Source: Dehalococcoidia bacterium UBA6627 | Lineage (GTDB): Bacteria > Chloroflexota > Dehalococcoidia > UBA2979 | Direction: 5' to 3' | DNA length: 6,149 bases | Assembly: GCA_002455955.1 (NCBI GenBank) | Contig: DKLZ01000043.1 | Coordinates: 1 to 6,149, forward strand | The notes under the pieces: model-generated | Seen by the model: the letters and a program-made list of their open reading frames with translations, nothing else | The model's database searches: none | What the model was told of the DNA's origin: nothing | Shown here: positions 1 to 5,718 of the stretch, one piece after another | Position numbering within the stretch: position 1 is the first letter of the stretch | Layout: the number at the start of each line of letters is the position of its first letter | Made by a program: the position numbers and the translations under genes

Positions 1-158
1 AGTGAGTCTTGCAAACACAGCTAGCAGTTGGGATGGGCAGGGCTCGCACATTGGATTCTGTAATTCGATAACCGAACTACGAATCGTAGTAGCAGGTTCG
101 CGCGGTGCCTATTTCGAATATTTGCGCTCAGTTCGAAACGTTACAGTAGGAAGAATTG

Positions 159-170
159 CGTGCTAGCACG
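159..170. repeat. 12-base perfect palindrome upstream of pheS
   Basis: CGTGCTAGCACG is a perfect palindrome 39 bases before the pheS ATG. It follows two other small dyads: ACTACGA/TCGTAGT around a one-base centre (76-90), and TTTCGAA/TTCGAAA separated by 13 bases (112-138). They could be operator-like or leader structures. However, one or two 12-base palindromes are expected by chance in a window this long, so function is only a possibility. No convincing -35/-10 pair or T-box sequence was seen nearby. Confidence 0.3.
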
Positions 171-208
171 TTTCTCGCGCCGCATTGCCCACGTACACTT
201 GTCTCAAT

Positions 209-1231
209 ATGCCGACTAATCACGACTCGCTAGCCCTAGACAATCTCGCTGCTGTTGAGAGTGATGCTCGTCGAAGCCTCTCTGTGGCCGAAGATGAGGC
301 TGCTCTTGAATCTTGGAGAACCGACGTTCTTGGACGCAGCGGAACCCTGACAGGAATTCTGCGCTCGATTGGTGCTCTTGATGCTGACGACCGAAAAATT
401 GTTGGGCGTAGAGCGAATGTTCTCAAGAATGAACTGGAAGAAGCATTTGATGAACGAAGAGCTCTTCTGGCGGCTGGAAAAATTACCGATATTGCTGGCG
501 TCGATGTCACATTGCCGGGCAGGCCTCACCGGATAGGGCGTCTGCATCCTGTAACGCAAACTATGCGTGCTGTGCTTGAGATCCTTCAAAGGCTCGGGTT
601 TGCAGTCATCGAAGGCCCCGAAGTCGAGTTGGATGAATACAACTTTGATCGCTTGCGTATTCCTGCCGATCACCCGGCGAGGGATATGTGGGACACATTT
701 TGGATCGCTGAACAAGAAGGACGTATAGCTGCACGACAGACTTTGCTTCGGACACATACCAGCCCGATGCAGATTCGGTATCTCGAAGGGCATGAACCGC
801 CGATAAGAGTGGCTGTGCCAGGTCGTTGCTATCGTTACGAAGCGACTGACGCGACGCACGAATGGATGCTACAGCAAGTAGAATTGCTGGCGATCGATGA
901 GGGAGTATCGCTAGCAGACCTAAAAGGCACATTGCATGAGTTCGCGCGGCAAATTTTTGGATCAGATACGGAAGTTATGCTCCGTAATAGCTATTTCCCT
1001 TTTGTCGAACCAGGAGTTGAACTTGCCGTGAAGTTTCGCGGTCAATGGTTAGAAATTCTTGGTGCTGGGATGGTGCATCCTGAAATTATCAGTGCTGCAG
1101 GTTACGATCCGGAGAAATACACTGGATTTGCGGCGGGAATGGGTATCGAACGGATTGCGATGCCACTCTACGGGGTGGATGATATCCGAAATTTCTATCA
1201 GAACGATCTACGTTTTCTCAGTCAGTTTTAA
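209..1231 (+). CDS. pheS: Phenylalanine--tRNA ligase alpha subunit
   Basis: This is the catalytic alpha subunit of the cytoplasmic alpha2-beta2 phenylalanyl-tRNA synthetase, which activates phenylalanine with ATP and charges tRNA-Phe. The 340 residues match the usual family length. Residues ~10-92 form the charged N-terminal helical (coiled-coil) arm. The class II catalytic domain begins at GRPHRIGRLHPVTQ (104-117, motif 1 region) and continues through HTSPMQ (183-188), motif 2 (RCYRYEATDATHEW, 206-219), the phenylalanine-pocket segment SYFPFVEP (261-268), WLEILGAGMVHPE (280-292) and motif 3 (GFAAGMGIERIAM, 306-318). ATG 209 is preferred over an in-frame TTG at 185 because the extra eight residues do not look like PheS. 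Neither start has a visible Shine-Dalgarno. Oddities: the usual FHQVEG after motif 2 reads LQQVEL (221-226), and motif 3 has Ala309 where an aromatic is common. The partner gene pheT lies 1.57 kb downstream. Identity is secure; the start is less so. Confidence 0.96.
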   Translation: MPTNHDSLALDNLAAVESDARRSLSVAEDEAALESWRTDVLGRSGTLTGILRSIGALDADDRKIVGRRANVLKNELEEAFDERRALLAAGKITDIAGVDVTLPGRPHRIGRLHPVTQTMRAVLEILQRLGFAVIEGPEVELDEYNFDRLRIPADHPARDMWDTFWIAEQEGRIAARQTLLRTHTSPMQIRYLEGHEPPIRVAVPGRCYRYEATDATHEWMLQQVELLAIDEGVSLADLKGTLHEFARQIFGSDTEVMLRNSYFPFVEPGVELAVKFRGQWLEILGAGMVHPEIISAAGYDPEKYTGFAAGMGIERIAMPLYGVDDIRNFYQNDLRFLSQF

Positions 1232-1301
1232 TATTTCAAACTAGGTGGAGATAGCGAGAGTTCACTGGTCATTGAACCTGAGCACACTATCGAGGGAGCT
1301 T

Positions 1302-1484
1302 ATGACGGATCAACAATCTGATATGAAGCCAACACCTCTTCGTCCGATGGACGAAGGTATGCTTGAAGAGTTGCGTCGGAGTCGTGGTGACAAAATGCGG
1401 CGTCCCTCTGAGCAAGAACCACCCCCACCCCACTACAGTGGTTCTCGAGCAAACAGCAGGACAAGGCAATATGGCCAAAAGTGA
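1302..1484 (+). CDS. Small hypothetical protein, proline/arginine-rich, 60 aa
   Basis: I do not recognise this protein. The ATG at 1302 follows a purine-rich GAGGGAG (1292-1298), an acceptable ribosome binding site. The frame runs 60 codons and its stop lies 14 bases inside yajQ, the kind of overlap seen between translationally coupled genes. The product is polar: 12 Arg/Lys and 9 Asp/Glu, a PPPP run at residues 40-43, no cysteine, no transmembrane segment and no signal peptide. Residues ~16-34 (starting MDEGMLEELRRSRG) could form a short charged helix; the C-terminal ~25 residues look disordered. It lies 70 bases after pheS and is probably cotranscribed with pheS and yajQ. An upstream GTG at 1245 would add 19 residues but has a poorer site. 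It could be a real lineage-specific small protein or a chance frame; spacing and overlap favour a gene. Confidence 0.55.
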   Translation: MTDQQSDMKPTPLRPMDEGMLEELRRSRGDKMRRPSEQEPPPPHYSGSRANSRTRQYGQK

Positions 1485-1971
1485 ATCATTTGATATCACG
1501 ACAGGTTGTGATTTGCAGGAAGTTGATAATGCCCTTAATCAGGCACGACGCGAACTAACAAACCGCTACGATTTCAAGGGTGTAAGGGCTGATATCGAAT
1601 TTGAACGTGATACTGGCTCTATTACGATTTATACAGAGGAGCAATTTCACCTCGATGCTATTTGGAGTGTACTTGTCAGCCGGTTCGTTGCACGGAAAGT
1701 ACCGATAGAAAACGTGGAGCGGGCGGAACCAGAGCAAGCTGCCGGGGGGACGATTCGTCAAGTTCTTAAACTTGTTCAAGGGATTGATGCGGATACTGGA
1801 CGAGCGATTAACAAATTCATCAAGGAGCTAAAACTCAAGAGAGTTCAATCCCAAATCCAGAACGAAGCGGTGCGTGTCTCAGCGCCTAAACGCGACGATC
1901 TTCAATTAGTGATATCGGCATTGCGTGAAAAAGATTGGGGTATGCACCTCAATTTTGGGAATTACCGTTAA
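1471..1971 (+). CDS. yajQ: YajQ family nucleotide-binding protein (UPF0234/DUF520)
   Basis: This is a cytoplasmic protein of the YajQ family. Members are reported to bind nucleotides, and cyclic-di-GMP in some proteobacteria; the role in this organism cannot be read from sequence. The 166 residues are close to the family's usual ~160-165. Family landmarks are SFDI (6-9), DLQEVDNALNQA (14-25), NRYDFKG (31-37), the central RQVLKLVQGID segment, a C-terminal KRDDLQLVISALRE block, and the ending NFGNYR, close to the usual QFxNYR. The start at 1471 puts MAKSESFDIT at the N-terminus as in homologues, with AAGG at 1463-1466 as a modest ribosome binding site. The frame is open further upstream (from 1363) but that part does not resemble the family. 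The first 14 bases overlap the end of the preceding small ORF, suggesting coupled translation. Confidence 0.95.
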   Translation: MAKSESFDITTGCDLQEVDNALNQARRELTNRYDFKGVRADIEFERDTGSITIYTEEQFHLDAIWSVLVSRFVARKVPIENVERAEPEQAAGGTIRQVLKLVQGIDADTGRAINKFIKELKLKRVQSQIQNEAVRVSAPKRDDLQLVISALREKDWGMHLNFGNYR

Positions 1972-2018
1972 TTATTTCTGGGGTCGTATATGGCCCAACG
2001 ATTCTTAACACGAATACG

Positions 2019-2081
2019 GTATCGACTAGATACGAAGAGCGTACGATCTTGAAAACCACAGTAGGCCGTTACTGCACTGTG
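2019..2081. repeat. Cluster of three small dyads before cinA
   Basis: The 142-base spacer between yajQ and cinA contains three consecutive dyads. GTATC/GATAC has a five-base loop (2019-2033). A 16-base palindrome with one mismatched pair lies at 2035-2050. CACAGT/ACTGTG (2057-2062 with 2076-2081) can alternatively fold as CAGTA/TACTG (2059-2063 with 2070-2074). As RNA the last pair would be mutually exclusive hairpins, ending 19 bases before the cinA ribosome binding site. None has a following T-run, so they do not look like a factor-independent terminator for yajQ. A regulatory role is inference only. Confidence 0.3.
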
Positions 2082-2100
2082 ACTGATATGGAATATTTTC

Positions 2101-2107
2101 GAGGAGG
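2101..2107 (+). promoter_or_regulatory. Strong ribosome binding site of cinA
   Basis: GAGGAGG lies six bases before ATG 2114. It is the strongest Shine-Dalgarno in the window and fixes the start of the CinA-domain gene. Because pheS has no visible site, the contrast suggests that initiation efficiency differs markedly among the plus-strand genes. Confidence 0.85.
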
Positions 2108-2113
2108 ATTCCA

Positions 2114-2614
2114 ATGTCTACTTTCTTAACTAGTGAGCAATCGAGACTGGCCAAAGAGATCGCCGACATGCTTACTTCTCGCGGCGAACGCATAGCAGTA
2201 GCGGAATCAACGACTGGTGGATTGGTGTCAGCGGCACTTCTATCTGTGGCGGGTGCTTCGAAGTATTACGCGGGCGGTGCCGTGGTTTACACATTGGCAT
2301 CACGAACCTTACTCGCAGGTGCTGATCCTGCTGAATATGAAAATTACAGAGGTACTACGACTGATATGTTGATGCATTTAGCAGAATCCATGCGTGATCG
2401 TCTCGATGCAGCGTGGTGTGTTGCCGAGTCGGGATTAGCTGGTCCGGGAACTGGCCGAGTAAACTCAGGCGTAGGACGAACGTCGATCGCAGTGGTCGGC
2501 CCTGTCTCCAGAGTTGAAGTGATTGAAACAGGCATCGAAGATCGTAGTGCGAACATGGGAGAATTCACAACGCGTACTTTGTTCTTTTTACGTGATGCCA
2601 TTGCCGAAGCCTAA
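2114..2614 (+). CDS. Stand-alone CinA C-terminal domain protein (PncC-like, variant active site)
   Basis: This is a 166-residue protein consisting only of the CinA C-terminal domain. The N-terminal MoCF-like/pyrophosphatase half of full-length CinA (~410-430 residues) is absent. In E. coli PncC and relatives this domain deamidates nicotinamide mononucleotide to nicotinate mononucleotide in pyridine-nucleotide salvage. Visible landmarks are the helical start SRLAKEIADML, AESTTGG (30-36; usually AESCTGG), the Y59 strand (GGAVVYTLASR, 54-64), and the glycine-rich SGLAGPGTG (106-114). In the common form the tyrosine strand reads YSNEAK; here it reads YTLASR, so the conserved lysine becomes Arg64. 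The usual Gly-Ala-Val-Ser segment after it is YRGTTT (78-83). These changes make deamidase activity uncertain and point to a divergent subfamily. The start is fixed by GAGGAGG. It lies 142 bases after yajQ. Family assignment is firm; the reaction is not. Confidence 0.88.
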   Translation: MSTFLTSEQSRLAKEIADMLTSRGERIAVAESTTGGLVSAALLSVAGASKYYAGGAVVYTLASRTLLAGADPAEYENYRGTTTDMLMHLAESMRDRLDAAWCVAESGLAGPGTGRVNSGVGRTSIAVVGPVSRVEVIETGIEDRSANMGEFTTRTLFFLRDAIAEA

Positions 2615-2738
2615 TTCTTCTTCGAACGGCCAAACTCATAGAATTCGGATAAGCGGAGTAATGAGATATTTTATGCGGGTGACTCTGGGAATTATCGAAA
2701 TCATCACCTGATATGAATAATGAATCGGCTAAGGAATG

Positions 2739-2752
2739 ACTAGCCGGCTAGT
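2739..2752. repeat. 14-base perfect palindrome upstream of pheT
   Basis: ACTAGCCGGCTAGT is a perfect palindrome ending 52 bases before the chosen pheT start, and is flanked by direct copies of TAATGAA (2718-2724 and 2752-2758). An upstream CGGCTA (2726-2731) can alternatively pair with the left arm. The rest of the 190-base spacer holds weak stems (2677-2709 and 2763-2782) and an isolated -10-like TAGAAT at 2639-2644 without a good -35. It may be an operator or leader for pheT, but a 14-base palindrome is only mildly improbable in a window this size. Confidence 0.35.
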
Positions 2753-2794
2753 AATGAACACTGCAGACTAAAGACTGTTTGCGCCTGTGATCGC

Positions 2795-2800
2795 GAGGGA
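2795..2800 (+). promoter_or_regulatory. Ribosome binding site deciding the pheT start
   Basis: GAGGGA lies four bases before GTG 2805 and 8 bases after the alternative GTG 2787. It therefore supports initiation at 2805, giving the family-typical N-terminus LVSLKWLRDYVDLP. No comparable purine run precedes 2787. Confidence 0.7.
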
Positions 2801-2804
2801 TACC

Positions 2805-5243
2805 GTGCTCGTTTCACTTAAATGGCTTCGTGACTACGTTGATTTGCCAATGGAGATCGACGTTGAAGAAATCGCTCGTCAGTTGACGATGTCTAGCGCC
2901 GAAGTTGATGCAGTTCATCGTGTGGGCAGTAATTGGGATCGTGCTCTGATAACTGTAGGTGAAGTGCTAACAGTTGAAGCTCATCCCGACGCTGATCGAT
3001 TGCGGTTAGCGACTGTGAATTATGGCAGTGCAGAACCGCAACGGGTTGTTTGCGGTGCTCCAAATCTTACGGAAGGGCAAAAAGTAGCTTTTGGTCGAGA
3101 AGGTGCGAACCTCTGTAACCCACAGAACGGCAAGTGGCAAAGATTGAAAGCTGCGAAAATCCGAGGAATTGAATCTGCTGGCATGGTTCTTTCGGAGGCT
3201 GAGTTAGGGCTCTCTCAATCACATGATGGAATTATCGAGTTGCCAGCGGATGCTCCTGTCGGTGCGGCATTAGTCGACTATCTAGGCGACGTGGTCTTAG
3301 ATGTCCATATCTGGCCAAACCGAGCGGATATGATGTCGATGCTCGGCATAGCTCGGGAAATAGGAGCGATCTTGGGAGTCGGGGTCCACGCTCCCGATCT
3401 TGAATACCCAGAGGGACCAGAAATATCAAAAGATACGGTTCATATTGAAATTGAAGATCCTTCGCTCTGTTCGCGTTATGTGGCGACGGTGGTCGATGGG
3501 ATCAAGGTAGGCCCTTCGCCACCGTGGCTTCAGGAACGATTGATTGCAGCAGGGCAGCGACCGATCAACAACGTAGTCGACATAACAAATTTCGTGATGT
3601 TTGAGTTGGGCCAGCCGCTCCATGCTTTCGACTTAGACGCATTAGGAAGCAAAGTATGTGTTCGAACTGCAAAAACTGGTGAAACTTTGCGGACGTTGGA
3701 TGAGATCAATCGTGAATTGACAAGCGAAACCCTGTTAATCACGAATGAAGCTGGGCCCATTGGTCTTGCCGGCGTGATGGGTGGAAGTTCGACCGAAGTT
3801 TCGACGAAAACAACCTCAATTTTGCTTGAAGCAGCACGATTCGATCCGGTAAGTGTTCGACGCACATCGACGCGGCTCGCGTTGCGTTCCGAGGCATCCT
3901 CACGATTTGAACGTGGGTTATCACCGGAATTAGCAGAGCGCGCTGCAAGGCGCGCTACAAAATTGTTTGTTGAACTTTGCGACGGCAAAGCGCGATCCGG
4001 ACTGCTGGATATATACCCACGCCCACATGTCGCACCTGTGGTTGAAGTGACACGCACACGTCTCGATACTCTGATTGGATTTCACGTACCAAGTCATGAG
4101 GTCGAAAAAATATTCGATGCACTCGGTTTTGAGATGCTCTCCAATCAAAGTTCGGCAGACTCATTTGAAGCGAAAGAGAGTTTTCGTGTACGAGCGCCTT
4201 GGTGGCGAACGGATATTGCGATAGCAGACGATTTGGTCGAAGAGATAGTTCGTTTAGCTGGTTACGAGCGTTTGCCAGCAACCACGATTCGCGGCCGCAC
4301 GCCGGAATGGGAACCAACACCGACACGTTCGTTCCGGGATGACCTTCGAGATGCAATGACTGATGCTGGGTGGCAAGAAGTAATTACTTACTCTCTGACG
4401 TCTGATGAGGTGTTGGCTCGCGTGATTTCAACAGAGCACATGTTGTTCAGCAGTTTATTTCGAGTTGAGAATGCTCTTTCGTCTGATCGAAAAGTTTTGC
4501 GACCTACACTACGCCACGCTTTATTGGAAGTGATCGATCACAATATTAGGGGAGGAGCGGAAGAAGTCGCGATATTTGAAACAGCGAGAGTCTATCTGCC
4601 ACAGGATGGAGAGCCACAACCGGAAGAGCGAGATTACTTGGTAGCAGCGCTCGCGGGATTTGAGATTGATCGTTGGGGGCGCGCAACGTCACGACCACTA
4701 GATTTTTTCGATGCGAAAGGTGCGATTGATCAAGCTCTTCGTGTTCTTGGTTTCGAATTGTCCTATGAGGCAGGGGACGAATTCGCAATGATTTCTGGAA
4801 GAGTTGCCAGGTTGTCGATTGATGGTGATGCAGTTGGAGTTCTGGGAGAGATGGAACCTGAGGTATTGAAACAATTTGGCATTGATCAGCAAGTTACGTT
4901 GTTTGAACTCGATCTGGAGAAGGCACTTGCCCACGCAAATTCCCAAAAAGTTATAGCGAGTGTTCCACGATTTCCAGCAGTTGAACAGGATGTAGCTGTG
5001 ATTGTTGATGAACAGGTTCCTGCTGGTGCGATGCGAACGGAATTTGAAAACTCTCCGCTAGTAAAGAGTGCAACCCCATTCGATGTATATCGCGGCGATC
5101 AGCTTCCTGATGGCAAGAAGTCAGTGGCCATCTCAGTGAATTATCAGGCACCAAACCGAACACTAACTCAAGAAGATGCAGACCGTGAGCAAGCAAAAAT
5201 TTTGAAACGGTTAAAACGGCAATTTGGAGCCGAATTACGATAG
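2805..5243 (+). CDS. pheT: Phenylalanine--tRNA ligase beta subunit
   Basis: This is the beta subunit of the phenylalanyl-tRNA synthetase; it binds tRNA, holds the editing site that hydrolyses Tyr-tRNA-Phe, and completes the alpha2-beta2 enzyme. Its 812 residues are full length. In order: SLKWLRDYVDLP (4-15); the EMAP/OB-like tRNA-binding domain with HPDADRLR (60-67) and VVCGAPN (81-87); the B3/B4 editing domain (~205-375); the B5 domain (~395-490) ending in DDLVEEIVRLAGY (475-487); a degenerate class II core-like domain (~500-700); and the C-terminal ferredoxin-fold anticodon-binding domain (~719-812) starting near PRFPAVEQDVAV. Editing-pocket landmarks Thr261-Asn262, His273 (GQPLHAFD) and Glu342 are kept, so proofreading is probably intact. 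GTG 2805 is chosen from its ribosome binding site and homology; GTG 2787 would add six residues. The gene is separated from pheS and ends 9 bases from the oncoming rplT stop. Confidence 0.97.
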   Translation: MLVSLKWLRDYVDLPMEIDVEEIARQLTMSSAEVDAVHRVGSNWDRALITVGEVLTVEAHPDADRLRLATVNYGSAEPQRVVCGAPNLTEGQKVAFGREGANLCNPQNGKWQRLKAAKIRGIESAGMVLSEAELGLSQSHDGIIELPADAPVGAALVDYLGDVVLDVHIWPNRADMMSMLGIAREIGAILGVGVHAPDLEYPEGPEISKDTVHIEIEDPSLCSRYVATVVDGIKVGPSPPWLQERLIAAGQRPINNVVDITNFVMFELGQPLHAFDLDALGSKVCVRTAKTGETLRTLDEINRELTSETLLITNEAGPIGLAGVMGGSSTEVSTKTTSILLEAARFDPVSVRRTSTRLALRSEASSRFERGLSPELAERAARRATKLFVELCDGKARSGLLDIYPRPHVAPVVEVTRTRLDTLIGFHVPSHEVEKIFDALGFEMLSNQSSADSFEAKESFRVRAPWWRTDIAIADDLVEEIVRLAGYERLPATTIRGRTPEWEPTPTRSFRDDLRDAMTDAGWQEVITYSLTSDEVLARVISTEHMLFSSLFRVENALSSDRKVLRPTLRHALLEVIDHNIRGGAEEVAIFETARVYLPQDGEPQPEERDYLVAALAGFEIDRWGRATSRPLDFFDAKGAIDQALRVLGFELSYEAGDEFAMISGRVARLSIDGDAVGVLGEMEPEVLKQFGIDQQVTLFELDLEKALAHANSQKVIASVPRFPAVEQDVAVIVDEQVPAGAMRTEFENSPLVKSATPFDVYRGDQLPDGKKSVAISVNYQAPNRTLTQEDADREQAKILKRLKRQFGAELR

Positions 5244-5252
5244 ATTACGTTT

Positions 5253-5615
5253 TTAGGCGGCGGAGCGAGCTGCTTTAGCTTGCTCTGCAATCTCTGCGAA
5301 GGCCTCAGGGCTCCTTACTGCAAGGTCGGCGAGCATTTTACGGTTCACTTCGATCCCTGCTTTGTGCATTCCGTCGATCAGTTGGCCGTATTTCAATCCG
5401 TTAATGCGAGCTGCAGCGTTTATGCGAATGATCCAAAGTCTGCGAAAATCGCCTTTGCGGTCACGACGATGCTCAGTAGAGTAACGGAGCGCATGAATCA
5501 TTGATTCATGCGCTACCTTAATGTTGGTTCGACGTTTTCCTCGGTGCCCCTTCGTAGCAGAGAGAATTTTCTTGTGGCGAGCACGTGTCTGAACACGGTT
5601 GCGAGTTCGTGGCAT
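5253..5615 (-). CDS. rplT: Large ribosomal subunit protein bL20
   Basis: bL20 binds 23S rRNA early in 50S assembly, and in E. coli and B. subtilis it also represses its own operon by binding the mRNA. The 120 residues match the family (about 117-120). The basic N-terminal extension is MPRTRNRVQTRARHKKIL (1-18). The globular domain carries GDFRRLWIIRINAAARINGL (55-74), then YGQLIDGMHKAGIEVNRK and LADLAV, with an Ala/Lys-rich end. The start has GAGG seven bases upstream (5626-5623). The gene is the last of infC-rpmI-rplT, 103 bases after rpmI, and converges on pheT. Residues 35-43 (AHESMIHAL) are encoded by a perfect 27-base inverted repeat, and this stretch departs from the usual pattern; the following YSTEHRR replaces the common YAYRDRR. 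Family identity is certain. Confidence 0.97.
   Translation of the reverse strand: MPRTRNRVQTRARHKKILSATKGHRGKRRTNIKVAHESMIHALRYSTEHRRDRKGDFRRLWIIRINAAARINGLKYGQLIDGMHKAGIEVNRKMLADLAVRSPEAFAEIAEQAKAARSAA
5263..5285 (+). terminator. Hairpin at the pheT/rplT junction, possible 3' end of the pheT transcript
   Basis: GAGCGAGCT and AGCTTGCTC pair across a five-base loop, beginning 20 bases after the pheT stop. In plus-strand RNA all nine positions pair (one G-U), and the stem can extend by a G-U and a C-G. In minus-strand RNA the same position becomes a C/A mismatch, so the structure favours the pheT transcript, although it lies inside the rplT coding sequence. No T-run follows, so it is not a classic factor-independent terminator; it may simply stabilise the RNA or be incidental to the alanine-rich end of bL20. 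Confidence 0.35.
5488..5514. repeat. Perfect 27-base inverted repeat inside rplT
   Basis: AGCGCATGAATCA (5488-5500) is followed by a single T (5501) and its exact reverse complement TGATTCATGCGCT (5502-5514). On the minus strand it encodes bL20 residues 35-43. Arms of 13 perfect bases with a fixed centre are expected about once in 10^4 windows of this length, so chance is unlikely. As DNA it could be a dimeric-protein site; as RNA it could form a 12-base-pair hairpin with a three-base loop. Confidence 0.9.
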
Positions 5616-5636
5616 CGTCGATCCTCAGTTAGTTGT

Positions 5637-5687
5637 CCCGGTATTCAGCCGGGGGTAATTGTTCTCGCCTCAACCTCGGGGCTGAGG
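5637..5687 (-). promoter_or_regulatory. Two short hairpins in the rpmI-rplT spacer, possible bL20 control region
   Basis: The 103 bases between rpmI and rplT contain two potential stems: CCCGG/CCGGG with a seven-base loop (5637-5653) and CCTCA/TGAGG (5668-5687) with two further inner G-C pairs. Both lie upstream of the rplT ribosome binding site. In other bacteria bL20 represses its operon by binding structured mRNA that imitates its 23S rRNA site. The same use here is inference; the stems are short, and no match to a known bL20 leader was established. Confidence 0.3.
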
Positions 5688-5718
5688 TCTAGTTTATTTG
5701 ATTTAAGGTCGAACTCAC

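Noticed and set aside
95..109. GGTTCGCGCGGTGCC upstream of pheS, considered as a T-box element
   Set aside because: It does not match the conserved GGTACCGCG-type T-box sequence, and no specifier stem or terminator/antiterminator was seen. No phenylalanine-rich leader peptide was found either.
100..140. GTTCGAA-containing segment considered as part of a tRNA
   Set aside because: The bases flanking TTCGAA do not form a T-arm stem, and no acceptor or anticodon arm could be laid out.
2..166. Open frame on the plus strand from the window edge to TAG 164-166, possibly the tail of an upstream gene
   Set aside because: A run of about 54 codons without a stop is not improbable by chance, and the translation resembles no family I recognise; it is in the same frame as pheS but separated by the stop. 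A real upstream gene end cannot be excluded.
236..859. Long antisense frame within pheS (about 207 codons)
   Set aside because: It lies wholly opposite a clearly functional pheS, has no ribosome binding site of note, and its product resembles nothing; it is a shadow frame. The antisense frame at 3530-4057 within pheT is rejected for the same reason.
1363..1470. Longer yajQ starting at 1363
   Set aside because: The 36 extra residues do not resemble YajQ and coincide with the out-of-frame small ORF; homologues begin near MAKSESFDIT.
2787..2804. GTG 2787 as the pheT start
   Set aside because: No ribosome binding site precedes it, and the six extra residues are not typical; GTG 2805 has GAGGGA upstream and gives the usual PheT N-terminus.
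3937..3956. AGCGCGC/GCGCGCT stem in pheT
   Set aside because: It arises from repeated Arg-Ala codons (CGC GCT) in a conserved helical segment; no reason to assign a separate function.
4530..4541. GTGATCGATCAC perfect 12-base palindrome in pheT
   Set aside because: One or two palindromes of this length are expected by chance in the window, and it is explained by ordinary codons.
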